Both the position numbers and the translations under genes were made by a program. A model generated the notes under the pieces. The model was not told the origin of the DNA and searched no databases. It saw only the letters and a program-made list of their open reading frames with translations. 45,000 bases of DNA, from contig JAADIS010000097.1 in assembly GCA_013151215.1 (NCBI GenBank), positions 1-45,000 of the forward strand, read 5' to 3'. The DNA is from Chlorobiota bacterium (GTDB lineage Bacteria > Bacteroidota > Bacteroidia > Bacteroidales > F082). Below, in pieces: positions 17,841 to 25,499 of this stretch. Positions within the stretch are counted from its first letter, which is position 1. Each line of letters opens with the position of its first letter.

Positions 17841-19178
17841 GTGATCGAAAAGTTTATAAAAACCATTGACAACAACAAACTGCTTGAAGATAAAAGTAAA
17901 GTATTGCTGGCAATTAGCGGGGGCATCGACTCGGTAGTCCTGTTGCATTTGCTGCATAGCCGGCAGTACCGGGTTGAGGCTGCCCACTGCAATTTTAAGT
18001 TGCGGGGGACGGAATCGGACGAAGATGAAAGTTTCGTAATCGATTATTGCAAAAAACTAGGTGTGGTATTGCACTTAAGGTCATTCGACACTAAGGAATT
18101 TGCCTATAACAATAAGCTTTCAATCCAAGTTGCCGCCCGGGAATTGCGCTATTCATGGTTTGGCGAACTTATGCAAGAGTGCGGTTTCGACAAACTGGCC
18201 GTTGCGCATCATTTCGACGATAACCTGGAAACACTATTCATCAATCTTTTAAGGACTAGCGGATTACAAGGTGTAAAAGGCATTCCCCTTAAAAACGGAT
18301 ATGTTATAAGACCACTTTTGGACGTGCCTCGTAGTAGTATTCTTGAATATGCAAAGGCACACTCGCTGGATTTCCGCGAGGATTCCTCTAATAAGTCAGC
18401 TAAATATCTTCGTAATAAAATTAGGCATAAGCTTATCCCTGTTTTAATGGACCTTGTTCCCGATGCTGAAAACTCTTTGGCGAAAAGCATGGGCTTCCTC
18501 GCCGACGATAATGATATCTTCAACAGGCTCATTGACGAAAAACGTTCCGCTATTTTTGAATACCGGAATGATGGGATTTATGTCCCCCATTCTAAACTTA
18601 TTGGGTTAAAGCCTGTTAAATCGTGGATATACAGATTGTTGCGCATATTTAACTTTAGCCGGGCCAGCAGCGACGGTATCGCCGAGGCGCTTTTTAATAA
18701 GCAGAGCGGAAAAATGTTTTTTTCGGAGACCCACAGATTGGTAAACGACAGGGAATATTTTATCGTAAATAAACTTCATGCCAATGAGGAAAACGAAGAG
18801 GTTTTAATTGCTAAATCCTGCAAAGGGATTTTGCGCCCTTTGCATCTAACTTTCGAGACCGTTGCAAATAAGCGGGATTTTATCATCGGCAAGGAAAAGG
18901 ATGCTGCTTATTTTGATTTTGATAGGTTAAGCTTCCCCCTGTATTTAAGGAAATGGCATAAAAGTGATAGGTTTAAACCTTTTGGCATGAAGGGGACCAA
19001 GCTGTTGAGCGATTTCTTTATCGATAATAAACTTAGTGTGCCTGAGAAAGAAAAAGCCCGCGTTTTGCTGAGCGGGGGGCAGATTATCTGGATAGTCGGG
19101 ATGCGCGCGGCCGACAGTTTCAAGGTAACTGAAAACACCCGCTATATCTTAAAGGTTAAAATAAGTCAAAAAATGTAA
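17841..19178 (+). CDS. tilS: tRNA(Ile)-lysidine synthase
   Basis: TilS attaches lysine to C34 of the CAU-anticodon isoleucine tRNA so that it reads AUA. The 445-residue protein has the N-terminal PP-loop SGGIDS (26-31) in the ATP-pyrophosphatase domain, the family motifs AAHCNFKLRG and AVAHHFDDNLET, and RNKIRHKLIPVL. The C-terminal substrate-binding domains include KWHKSDRFKPFGMKGTKLLSDFFID. The start is a GTG (17841); no in-frame ATG lies nearby upstream, and MIEKF places the PP-loop at the normal distance from the N-terminus. No Shine-Dalgarno sequence is visible. The gene is essential in most bacteria and usually occurs singly. dsbD follows on the same strand after 133 bases. Confidence 0.95.
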   Translation: MIEKFIKTIDNNKLLEDKSKVLLAISGGIDSVVLLHLLHSRQYRVEAAHCNFKLRGTESDEDESFVIDYCKKLGVVLHLRSFDTKEFAYNNKLSIQVAARELRYSWFGELMQECGFDKLAVAHHFDDNLETLFINLLRTSGLQGVKGIPLKNGYVIRPLLDVPRSSILEYAKAHSLDFREDSSNKSAKYLRNKIRHKLIPVLMDLVPDAENSLAKSMGFLADDNDIFNRLIDEKRSAIFEYRNDGIYVPHSKLIGLKPVKSWIYRLLRIFNFSRASSDGIAEALFNKQSGKMFFSETHRLVNDREYFIVNKLHANEENEEVLIAKSCKGILRPLHLTFETVANKRDFIIGKEKDAAYFDFDRLSFPLYLRKWHKSDRFKPFGMKGTKLLSDFFIDNKLSVPEKEKARVLLSGGQIIWIVGMRAADSFKVTENTRYILKVKISQKM

Positions 19179-19311
19179 GGAATGCATGATTTGTGCAACA
19201 AATGCTAAAACAGGGTTGTCAGGAAAGGACTAAACCAAAATGTTGGTTTATTTGTTAGCAAACCACTTCCCTAAAGGGGAATTAATTAATAGGACAGAAA
19301 AACTTTATGAT

Positions 19312-21750
19312 ATGAAGTCAAAAATATTATTGCTATTTGCTTCAATACTTTTATTCTCAGGAATAAATGCTCAAATTTTCGAGCCGGTAAAATGGGATTT
19401 CTCAAAGAACAAGATAACGGATACGGAATATGAATTGGTATTTAAGGCATCCATTGATCATAAATGGCATTTGTATTCGCAGGACATCCCCATGTCGCCG
19501 CCGGCAACAACTTTTAAGTTTACGGCAAGTCCTGATTATGAGTTAATCGGAAAGGTTGTTGAAGAAAGCGAGGTTATTGAGGAGTACGACCCGAACTTCG
19601 AGATGGAATTGAAATATTTTGCGAACGAGGCAATATTTAAACAAAAGATAAAGCTAAACAAGCCTAATACGAAAATTGAAGGCTCCCTGGAGTTCATGAG
19701 CTGCGACGACACCAAGTGCCTTCCTCCTTCGGATGTGGATTTTAAATTTGAATTCGGGGAGGGCGACGCCCTGCCCGGACAGCAAATACTGGAACCGGTT
19801 AAATGGCAGTTTACCGCAAAAAAAACCGCTGACAGGCAATATGACCTGATCTTCACGGCTAGCGTAGATGACGGCTATCATCTGTATTCGGTCGATAAGG
19901 TCGAGGACGGCCCACTGCCGACGGAGTTTGTTTTTGAGAACCCCAAAGGCTTCAAGCTTGTTGGTAAAGCCGAAGAAATAAGCAAACCCATTAAAGAGTT
20001 TGATAAGATTTTTGAAAAAGACATAAAATACTTTAACAAGAAGGCTGTTTTTAAGCAAAAAATAGAACTTACATCCGATGATGAAGATATCGCTGTTGTA
20101 GGCGAAATCCAATATATGACTTGTAACGATGTAGGTTGTATGGCGCTTTATAGCGACATCGAGTATAATTTTAACGGAAAAGAAGATAAACAGATAATTT
20201 CCGAGAGCAGCGAAGACCTTTCGTCCAACATTAGCAACGACGGTGGCGCCACTGACATAACCGGCAAGGATGCTTCCTTATGGGGGTTTTTTATAATTGC
20301 GTTTCTTGGCGGACTGGCAGCCATATTGACACCTTGTGTCTTCCCCATGATTCCCATGACTGTTTCATTTTTCATGAAGGAAGGGGCTGACAAGGCGAGA
20401 GGTAAAATGGACGCGCTTATTTATGGTGTTAGCATTATTGCGATTTATGTGTTCATAGGCTCGGTGCTCGCAGTGGTTGCAGGGCCCGAGATTGCCAATT
20501 GGCTGAGTACCCACTGGTTGCCGAATATTTTGTTCTTCCTTATTTTTGTGGTCTTTGCCTTTTCGTTTTTTGGGATGTTTGAGATTACATTGCCTAGCTG
20601 GGTGGTGAACAAATCTGACCAAAGGGCAGATAAAGGCGGATTCCTTGGGCCTGTTTTCATGGCCTTGACCTTGGTTTTGGTGTCCTTTAGCTGTACCGGG
20701 CCCATTGTAGGGACAATATTGGTTGAATCGGCAGGAGGAGAGGTCCTGAAGCCTATTATAGGCATGCTGGGTTTCTCTCTTGCCTTTGCGCTCCCGTTTA
20801 CCTTGTTTGCCTTTTTCCCGAGTCTTCTGGAAGGCCTTCCGAAATCAGGGGGTTGGCTTAACTCGGTTAAAGTAGTCTTGGGCTTCCTGGAACTTGCCCT
20901 GGGGTTGAAGTTCCTGAGCATAGCCGATCAAACTTACCATTGGGGAATCCTCGACAGGGAGATATATCTTGCTTTCTGGATAGTCATCTTCTTCCTTATG
21001 GGATTATATCTGCTCGGTAAGTTAAAGTTTGCTCACGATTCGGACATCCCTTTTGTCTCGGTGCCGCGACTTGTCTTGGCAATTATCACATTTACCTTTG
21101 TCGCTTATATGATTCCCGGAATGTGGGGCGCCCCCTTGAAATCCCTCTCGGGGTATATACCGCCGCAAACAACACATGACTTTGATATAAATGCGATTGT
21201 CCGCGAGAATATAAAAGCTTATGGCGGTGGAATGGCTGAAAGAGAATCTGAAATATGCGAAACTCCTAAGTATCATGAATTCCTTCACCTGCCACACGGC
21301 CTTGAGGGTTATTTCGACCTTGATCAGGCGATAAGCTGCGCAAAGGAACAGAACAAGCCTATATTTATCGACTTTACCGGTCACGGCTGCGTTAACTGTA
21401 GGGAAATGGAGGCCAATGTGTGGTCGGACCCCGAAGTGCTGAAACGATTGCGCGAAGATTATATCGTCGTGGCACTGTATGTTGACGACAAAACACCCTT
21501 GCCCGAAGACGAATGGTATAGGTCGAAATACGACGGTAAGATGAAAAAAACTATTGGCAAGAAATTTGCCGATTTGCAAAAAGAGAAGTTTCATGTAAAC
21601 GCCCAGCCCTTTTATGTCTTGCTTGGTAACCACAACGATGTCCTGGCACAGCCCAGGGCCTACGATCTGGACGTTGATGCTTTCGTGAGATTCCTCGACA
21701 AGGGAAAAGAAAACTTCGAGCAGGGGAAAAGCGTTTTCAAGATAAAATAA
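19312..21750 (+). CDS. dsbD: Thiol:disulfide interchange protein DsbD with duplicated N-terminal domain
   Basis: This 812-residue inner-membrane protein moves reducing power from cytoplasmic thioredoxin to periplasmic partners. A signal peptide (1-20, ending SGINA) precedes two tandem copies of the periplasmic alpha-type domain (about 21-150 and 158-290). Each copy opens with EPVKW and carries a cysteine pair (C131/C136 and C271/C276). The membrane domain (about 323-610) has the redox cysteines C342 in LTPCVFPMIPMTVSFFM and C461 in SFSCTGP. The C-terminal thioredoxin-like domain has C693-V-N-C696. Most DsbD proteins have a single N-terminal domain and are roughly 200 residues shorter. The ATG at 19312 is preferred over an upstream ATG at 19240 because it gives a proper signal peptide. 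Confidence 0.92.
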   Translation: MKSKILLLFASILLFSGINAQIFEPVKWDFSKNKITDTEYELVFKASIDHKWHLYSQDIPMSPPATTFKFTASPDYELIGKVVEESEVIEEYDPNFEMELKYFANEAIFKQKIKLNKPNTKIEGSLEFMSCDDTKCLPPSDVDFKFEFGEGDALPGQQILEPVKWQFTAKKTADRQYDLIFTASVDDGYHLYSVDKVEDGPLPTEFVFENPKGFKLVGKAEEISKPIKEFDKIFEKDIKYFNKKAVFKQKIELTSDDEDIAVVGEIQYMTCNDVGCMALYSDIEYNFNGKEDKQIISESSEDLSSNISNDGGATDITGKDASLWGFFIIAFLGGLAAILTPCVFPMIPMTVSFFMKEGADKARGKMDALIYGVSIIAIYVFIGSVLAVVAGPEIANWLSTHWLPNILFFLIFVVFAFSFFGMFEITLPSWVVNKSDQRADKGGFLGPVFMALTLVLVSFSCTGPIVGTILVESAGGEVLKPIIGMLGFSLAFALPFTLFAFFPSLLEGLPKSGGWLNSVKVVLGFLELALGLKFLSIADQTYHWGILDREIYLAFWIVIFFLMGLYLLGKLKFAHDSDIPFVSVPRLVLAIITFTFVAYMIPGMWGAPLKSLSGYIPPQTTHDFDINAIVRENIKAYGGGMAERESEICETPKYHEFLHLPHGLEGYFDLDQAISCAKEQNKPIFIDFTGHGCVNCREMEANVWSDPEVLKRLREDYIVVALYVDDKTPLPEDEWYRSKYDGKMKKTIGKKFADLQKEKFHVNAQPFYVLLGNHNDVLAQPRAYDLDVDAFVRFLDKGKENFEQGKSVFKIK

Positions 21751-21832
21751 TAAGCCGCTACCGCCCTTTCGGGTTTCCGGACTGTGTGTCAGTCTGTGCG
21801 AATTGCAAATACGTATGGATTTTTGCCTTGGT

Positions 21833-22042
21833 TTACCATGACTCGTCATTCAAATTGTTATACCCGCGACCATTATAAAATTCTATAAAGTCTGAATTGT
21901 CGGAAGACGGGAATTCAAGAAGTAGTTCATTTGTGATAGATTTTAAAAGTTTATCACCAATTTGAATAGGCTTGTAAAAGTGAACTCTTGCTTTTTTGAT
22001 AATATTATCTAGCGATGCTTTGGCTTGTATAAGATTCAGTAT
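21833..22042 (-). pseudogene. Remnant of a restriction endonuclease, possibly HaeII-like
   Basis: An open frame overlaps the 3' end of the methyltransferase gene and ends at TAA 21833. The part from IQAKASLDNIIKKARVHFYK onward resembles, from memory, the N-terminus of HaeII-family type II endonucleases, which run to roughly 350 residues; here only about 70 are left. There is no ATG at the expected place: the frame has ATA-CTG at 22042-22037 where a start would be. The last part (FPSSDNSDFIEFYNGRGYN) could be the C-terminus joined by an internal deletion, or unrelated readthrough. The open frame reaches back to an ATG at 22123, but that stretch is the methyltransferase in another frame. The gene is almost certainly inactive as a nuclease. 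Family identity is moderate. Confidence 0.5.
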
Positions 22043-22997
22043 GAAATATTTCTGATCGTTTAAAATTATGTCTTGGCAAGCTGTTCTCCAATGCGTTTTT
22101 AACTTCCTCGGCAATTCTCTCAATAACTTTAACTGTTACGCTATTCCCTGCTATTTTTCTTATTTGTGTGTAAACCACGTTAATTTTAAACGTATCAGGA
22201 AATCCTTGTAATCTTAACATCTCTCGTCCTGTCAATCTACGAATACCGTTAACTAGCAAATAGTTGTAACTGCCACCTGCACGTAATGCACATGAATGAG
22301 GCAAGGCAGAAAGGTTCCCGCCAATGTTCTCATGCCAAACACTTGGTGTTGGATGATTCGGTTTTACCTTATCAAATCGTTTCTTTTTTATTTCTTCACT
22401 TACGAAATAATTTTCGGGAATGTCCTTTTCATCTTCCAGGAAATCTGAAAGTGGTCTATGTATCCCGGTTGGTTTTGGAAAGTTAAATTGGATTGGGTCT
22501 TTGAAACCAACTATATAAATTCTTTCCCTTTTCTGTGGAATATCAAAGTCAAGGGTGTTTAATACCTTATAATATACTGTATATCCTAGTCTTTCAAGTC
22601 TTTCAATAATTACTTTAAATGTCCTTCCTTTATCATGAGTAGTTAATCTTTTAACATTTTCAAGTAAAAAACCATAGGGCTGTTTTGCTTCCAATATTTT
22701 TTCAATATTAAAAAACAAAGTTCCCCTAGTATCGGCAAATCCTAATTGCTTACCTGCAATGCTAAAAGGCTGACAGGGAAAGCCTGCTAACAAGAAATCA
22801 TGGTCAGGTACATCATTTGGGTTTATGTCATTGATGTCGCCAAAAGGACGCTCCCCAAAATTCAATTCGTACATGTCTTGAGCATATTTATCCCATTCCG
22901 AAGAAAACACGCACTCTGCACCAAATTTTTCAAAACCTAATCTGATTCCACCGATGCCAGCAAATAAGTCTATAACTTTTAGTTTATTTATGTCCAT
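22005..22997 (-). CDS. DNA (cytosine-5-)-methyltransferase
   Basis: The 330-residue enzyme transfers a methyl group from S-adenosylmethionine to C5 of cytosine in a specific DNA sequence. Motif I is LFAGIGGIRLGFE (11-23), motif IV is GFPCQPFSIAG with the catalytic C75, motif VI is LLENVKRL (E113), motif VIII is QKRERIYIVGF (155-165), and motif X is AGNSVTVKVIERIAEEV. The target-recognition region between VIII and X is short, as in single-specificity type II enzymes. The last 25 residues beyond motif X overlap the endonuclease remnant and look unstructured, so the 3' end may have been altered. It follows the XRE gene after 2 bases. If the neighbouring remnant is HaeII-like, the target would be RGCGCY; this is inference. 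A+T content is higher than in flanking genes, consistent with transfer. Confidence 0.93.
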   Translation of the reverse strand: MDINKLKVIDLFAGIGGIRLGFEKFGAECVFSSEWDKYAQDMYELNFGERPFGDINDINPNDVPDHDFLLAGFPCQPFSIAGKQLGFADTRGTLFFNIEKILEAKQPYGFLLENVKRLTTHDKGRTFKVIIERLERLGYTVYYKVLNTLDFDIPQKRERIYIVGFKDPIQFNFPKPTGIHRPLSDFLEDEKDIPENYFVSEEIKKKRFDKVKPNHPTPSVWHENIGGNLSALPHSCALRAGGSYNYLLVNGIRRLTGREMLRLQGFPDTFKINVVYTQIRKIAGNSVTVKVIERIAEEVKNALENSLPRHNFKRSEIFHTESYTSQSIAR

Positions 22998-22999
22998 TG

Positions 23000-23299
23000 T
23001 TAATGTTTGCTGTTAAAATACTCTATTTTCTGTTCTGCAACCTTGAGAATTTGATTTGCCAACTTTTCATCCTTTAAGTCATTATAAACCAAGTCGCTCT
23101 TCCAAGTAATTATTAGTTCATCTTTGTCTAACCCATAAAAGGCTGCCAGTTTTTCCACTTGTTCTCTAGAAGGTTTCCGTTCACCAAGTTCAAATTTGTT
23201 AATTATTGTCTGGTCAATTTCTGTTGCAGATGCTACTTTTCTTAACACAACTCCTTGTTCTAACCTGGCTTCTCTAATTACATCTTTCAAATTTTTCAT
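23000..23299 (-). CDS. XRE-family regulator, probable restriction-modification controller
   Basis: This 99-residue protein has one helix-turn-helix domain (about 5-60; LRKVASATEIDQTIINKFELGERKPSRE contains the recognition region) followed by a 35-residue helical tail. Such genes sit directly upstream of type II methyltransferases and time expression of the module, often by binding repeats in their own promoter. Here it is the first gene, with the methyltransferase 2 bases downstream. Its promoter contains two copies of CTGTCTAAA placed at the transcription start and the start codon, which are good candidates for its operator. Target genes beyond the operon are unknown. Confidence 0.85.
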   Translation of the reverse strand: MKNLKDVIREARLEQGVVLRKVASATEIDQTIINKFELGERKPSREQVEKLAAFYGLDKDELIITWKSDLVYNDLKDEKLANQILKVAEQKIEYFNSKH

Positions 23300-23322
23300 T
23301 TAGACAGTATTTGTTTAGACAG
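23299..23322 (-). promoter_or_regulatory. Direct-repeat operator candidate of the XRE/methyltransferase operon
   Basis: TTTAGACAG occurs twice on the plus strand (23299-23307 and 23314-23322), reading CTGTCTAAA on the coding strand, with starts 15 bp apart. One copy overlaps the ATG of the XRE gene and the other lies near the predicted transcription start, about 8 bp beyond the -7 box. Same-orientation copies about one and a half helix turns apart are compatible with binding by a dimeric repressor. Binding by the XRE protein is inference. Confidence 0.55.
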
Positions 23323-23329
23323 CGTTTGG

Positions 23330-23362
23330 CAAAAGTACAAAAAATCTTTCAATTTAAATCAA
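23330..23362 (-). promoter_or_regulatory. Promoter of the XRE/methyltransferase operon
   Basis: Minus-strand -7 box TACTTTTG (23330-23337) and -33 TTG (23360-23362, complement) are separated by 22 bp. Two CTGTCTAAA repeats follow immediately downstream, so transcription starting here would be blocked by a protein bound to them. Confidence 0.6.
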
Positions 23363-23488
23363 TTATTTTCTTTTCCCCCGTGATGGTTAAACTCATGCGC
23401 TTTTGGGTTTTTCTATTTGGCATGATGGCTCGGCAAAAACTAAATGTGTATGAATGCGCGATGGCATTTTTGTATGGTGGGTAACCGC

Positions 23489-23812
23489 TTACAAAAGCCC
23501 CAGTTCCAGCTTGGCCTCCTCGGTCATCATTTCGTGGTCCCAAGGCGGGTCAAAAGTGATCTCCAGATCTACTTCGGTAACTCCCGTTAAATATGAGATT
23601 TCTTCTTTTACTTGTTCCGGCAAGCTTTCGGCAACCGGGCAATTGGGCGTTGTCAATGTCATTTGAACGTAAGCCTTGCCGCTTTCTTCAACTCTTACTT
23701 CGTAAATCAGGCCTAGCTCGTAAATGTTTACGGGTATTTCAGGGTCGTATATGTTTTTTAGAACAACCACTATTTTGTCTTCAAGAATCTTAATCTGCTT
23801 TTTATCCATCAC
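23489..23812 (-). CDS. DUF59/MIP18-family iron-sulfur assembly protein, SufT-like
   Basis: The 107-residue protein belongs to the DUF59 (MIP18/PaaD-like) family, recognised by the opening YDPEIPVNIYELGLIYEVRV, the TTPNCPVAESLPEQV segment with its conserved cysteine, and TFDPPWDHEMMTEEAKLELG near the end. Members act late in iron-sulfur cluster delivery, often as SufT next to suf genes. Here it is the last gene of the suf operon, 31 bases after sufE. Either of two adjacent ATGs (23812 or 23809) may be used. It is one domain only, with no ATPase part (not an ApbC fusion). Confidence 0.88.
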   Translation of the reverse strand: MMDKKQIKILEDKIVVVLKNIYDPEIPVNIYELGLIYEVRVEESGKAYVQMTLTTPNCPVAESLPEQVKEEISYLTGVTEVDLEITFDPPWDHEMMTEEAKLELGLL

Positions 23813-23843
23813 TGATAAATATTTCTTTGTTGAATTAATTGCG

Positions 23844-24269
23844 CTAGTTCATGTTTTTAAGCTGGAAGGCCTTGGCGTAAAGCTTGATTTGCTTTACCAT
23901 CGACACGAGGCCGTTCGCCCTTGTGGGCGACAGGTGATCCTTCAATCCTATTTTTTCGAGGAAACCGAAGTTTGCTCCCGCGATATCTTTTGGCTCCTCA
24001 TTGCTCACCACTTTTAAGAGCAAGCTGATGATTCCTTTTGTGATCACGGCATCGCTGTCAGCGGTAAACTGGATCTTGCCATCTTTTATTTCGGCATTTA
24101 GCCATACCCTCGACTGGCATCCGCTGATCAAATGCTGCGGGTCTTTATGCTTTTCGTCTATTAACGGCATTTCCTTTCCGAGTTCGATGATATATGAATA
24201 TTTGTCCATCCATTCGTCGAACATCCCGAACTCGGAGACTAATGCATCTTCTTTCTCTTTAATCGTCAT
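23844..24269 (-). CDS. sufE: SufE, sulfur acceptor of the cysteine desulfurase
   Basis: SufE takes persulfide sulfur from SufS and passes it to the SufBCD scaffold in the cytoplasm. The 141-residue protein shows the family core FDEWMDKYSYIIELGKEMP and the acceptor cysteine C51 in HLISGCQSRVWL, followed by DSDAVITKGIISLLLKV. Length is normal for the family. It lies 9 bases after sufS and 31 before the DUF59 gene. Confidence 0.95.
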   Translation of the reverse strand: MTIKEKEDALVSEFGMFDEWMDKYSYIIELGKEMPLIDEKHKDPQHLISGCQSRVWLNAEIKDGKIQFTADSDAVITKGIISLLLKVVSNEEPKDIAGANFGFLEKIGLKDHLSPTRANGLVSMVKQIKLYAKAFQLKNMN

Positions 24270-24278
24270 AATAATAAT

Positions 24279-25496
24279 TTATGCCAGCATGGCCAGCGAT
24301 TTTTTTAATGCCCCGATAAAATAATCAATCTCTTCCCTTGAATTATAAATGGCGAAAGAAGCCCTTACTGTTCCCGGTATGCAGAAATTATCTATCAAAG
24401 GTTGTGCGCAATGGTTCCCTGTCCTCACGGCAACTCCCATCTGGTCCAGTAGTGTTCCTATATCGTAAGGGTGGATATCGCCAACAAGAAATGAAATAAC
24501 GGAAGTTTTGTTTTTCGACCTTCCTACTATGCGCATCCCATCGATATCAGTTAACTTGTTGGTAGCATAATTGAGCAAGTCGTCCTCATGTTCAACAATA
24601 TTGCCGATTCCGATATTGTCGATATATCTCAATCCCTCCGCCATTGCCAGCGCACCTGCCACATTTGGTGTCCCGGCTTCGAATTTATAGGGTAATTCAT
24701 TAAAGGCAGTCTTCTCAAAACTTACTGTGGAAATCATTTCCCCGCCATATTGATAAGGCTGTAAGTTATTGAGCCATTGTTGCTTGCCATATAGAACCCC
24801 CATTCCCATCGGGCCATAGGCCTTATGAGCCGAAAAGCAGTAAAACTCGCAATCCAAATCGGTTACGTCAACCTTGGCGTGAGCTATCGCCTGTGCGCCG
24901 TCAATAAGAACGGGGATGCCGAGCTTATGTGCCTTGGCAGTGATTTCTTTAACCGGGTTAATGGTTCCCATGACATTTGAGATATGCGCAAAAGCCAATA
25001 ATTTTACTTTTTCGCTTAGCATGGAATCAAGGAACACCATATCCAGATCGCCTTCGTCGGTTATCGGCACAACTTTAAGCTTAGCACCCTTTTTAAAGCA
25101 TAACTGTTGCCAGGGAACAAGGTTCGAATGGTGTTCCATGACCGTGATCAATATCTCGTCGCCTTTGCCGATGATGTTCTCAAAAGAATTGGCAATCAAA
25201 TTTATGGATTCGGTAGTGCCGTGCGTAAAGATAATCTCCTTTTCGCTGTCGGCATTAATAAAATCAGCGACATATTTCCTCGATTCCTCGAATGCGGTAG
25301 TAGCGTTCTGGCTAAGCTGGTGGACGCCCCTGTGGACATTGCTGTTCATATTTGAGTAATAATCAGAGATGCAGTTGATCACCTGCATCGGTTTCTGGTT
25401 GGTGGCGCCATTATCGAAATACACCAATTGTTTACCGTTTATCTTATGCGAAAGTATTGGGAAATCGGAACGTATCTTTTCAATATTAATGTTCAT
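24279..25496 (-). CDS. sufS: Cysteine desulfurase SufS
   Basis: This pyridoxal-phosphate enzyme removes sulfur from cysteine as an enzyme-bound persulfide. The 405-residue protein has the PLP lysine K225 in FSAHKAYGPMGMGVLYG, H123 in MEHHSNLVPWQ stacking on the cofactor, D199 in VLIDGAQAIAH, and the nucleophilic C363 in VRTGNHCAQPLI on a short loop as in group II desulfurases. The N-terminal IRSDFPIL...LVYFDNGAT is typical. It begins 3 bases after sufD, so translation may be coupled. Confidence 0.96.
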   Translation of the reverse strand: MNINIEKIRSDFPILSHKINGKQLVYFDNGATNQKPMQVINCISDYYSNMNSNVHRGVHQLSQNATTAFEESRKYVADFINADSEKEIIFTHGTTESINLIANSFENIIGKGDEILITVMEHHSNLVPWQQLCFKKGAKLKVVPITDEGDLDMVFLDSMLSEKVKLLAFAHISNVMGTINPVKEITAKAHKLGIPVLIDGAQAIAHAKVDVTDLDCEFYCFSAHKAYGPMGMGVLYGKQQWLNNLQPYQYGGEMISTVSFEKTAFNELPYKFEAGTPNVAGALAMAEGLRYIDNIGIGNIVEHEDDLLNYATNKLTDIDGMRIVGRSKNKTSVISFLVGDIHPYDIGTLLDQMGVAVRTGNHCAQPLIDNFCIPGTVRASFAIYNSREEIDYFIGALKKSLAMLA

Positions 25497-25499
25497 GAT

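Noticed and set aside
19181-19212. Possible hairpin (ATTTGTgcaACAAAT) after tilS as a terminator
   Set aside because: The stem is only six A/T-rich pairs and no T-run follows, so termination is unlikely.
19240-19311. N-terminal extension of DsbD
   Set aside because: It would place 24 polar residues before the signal peptide; the ATG at 19312 starts it correctly.
21833-22123. 96-codon minus-strand frame read as an intact small gene
   Set aside because: Its first 27 codons lie inside the conserved part of the methyltransferase in another frame; only the part from about 22042 on looks like a real protein and it has no proper start.
23349-23543. 64-codon minus-strand open frame upstream of the XRE gene
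   Set aside because: It overlaps the DUF59 gene end and the gap contains no start signal or protein-like composition; treated as spacer between the suf operon and the island.
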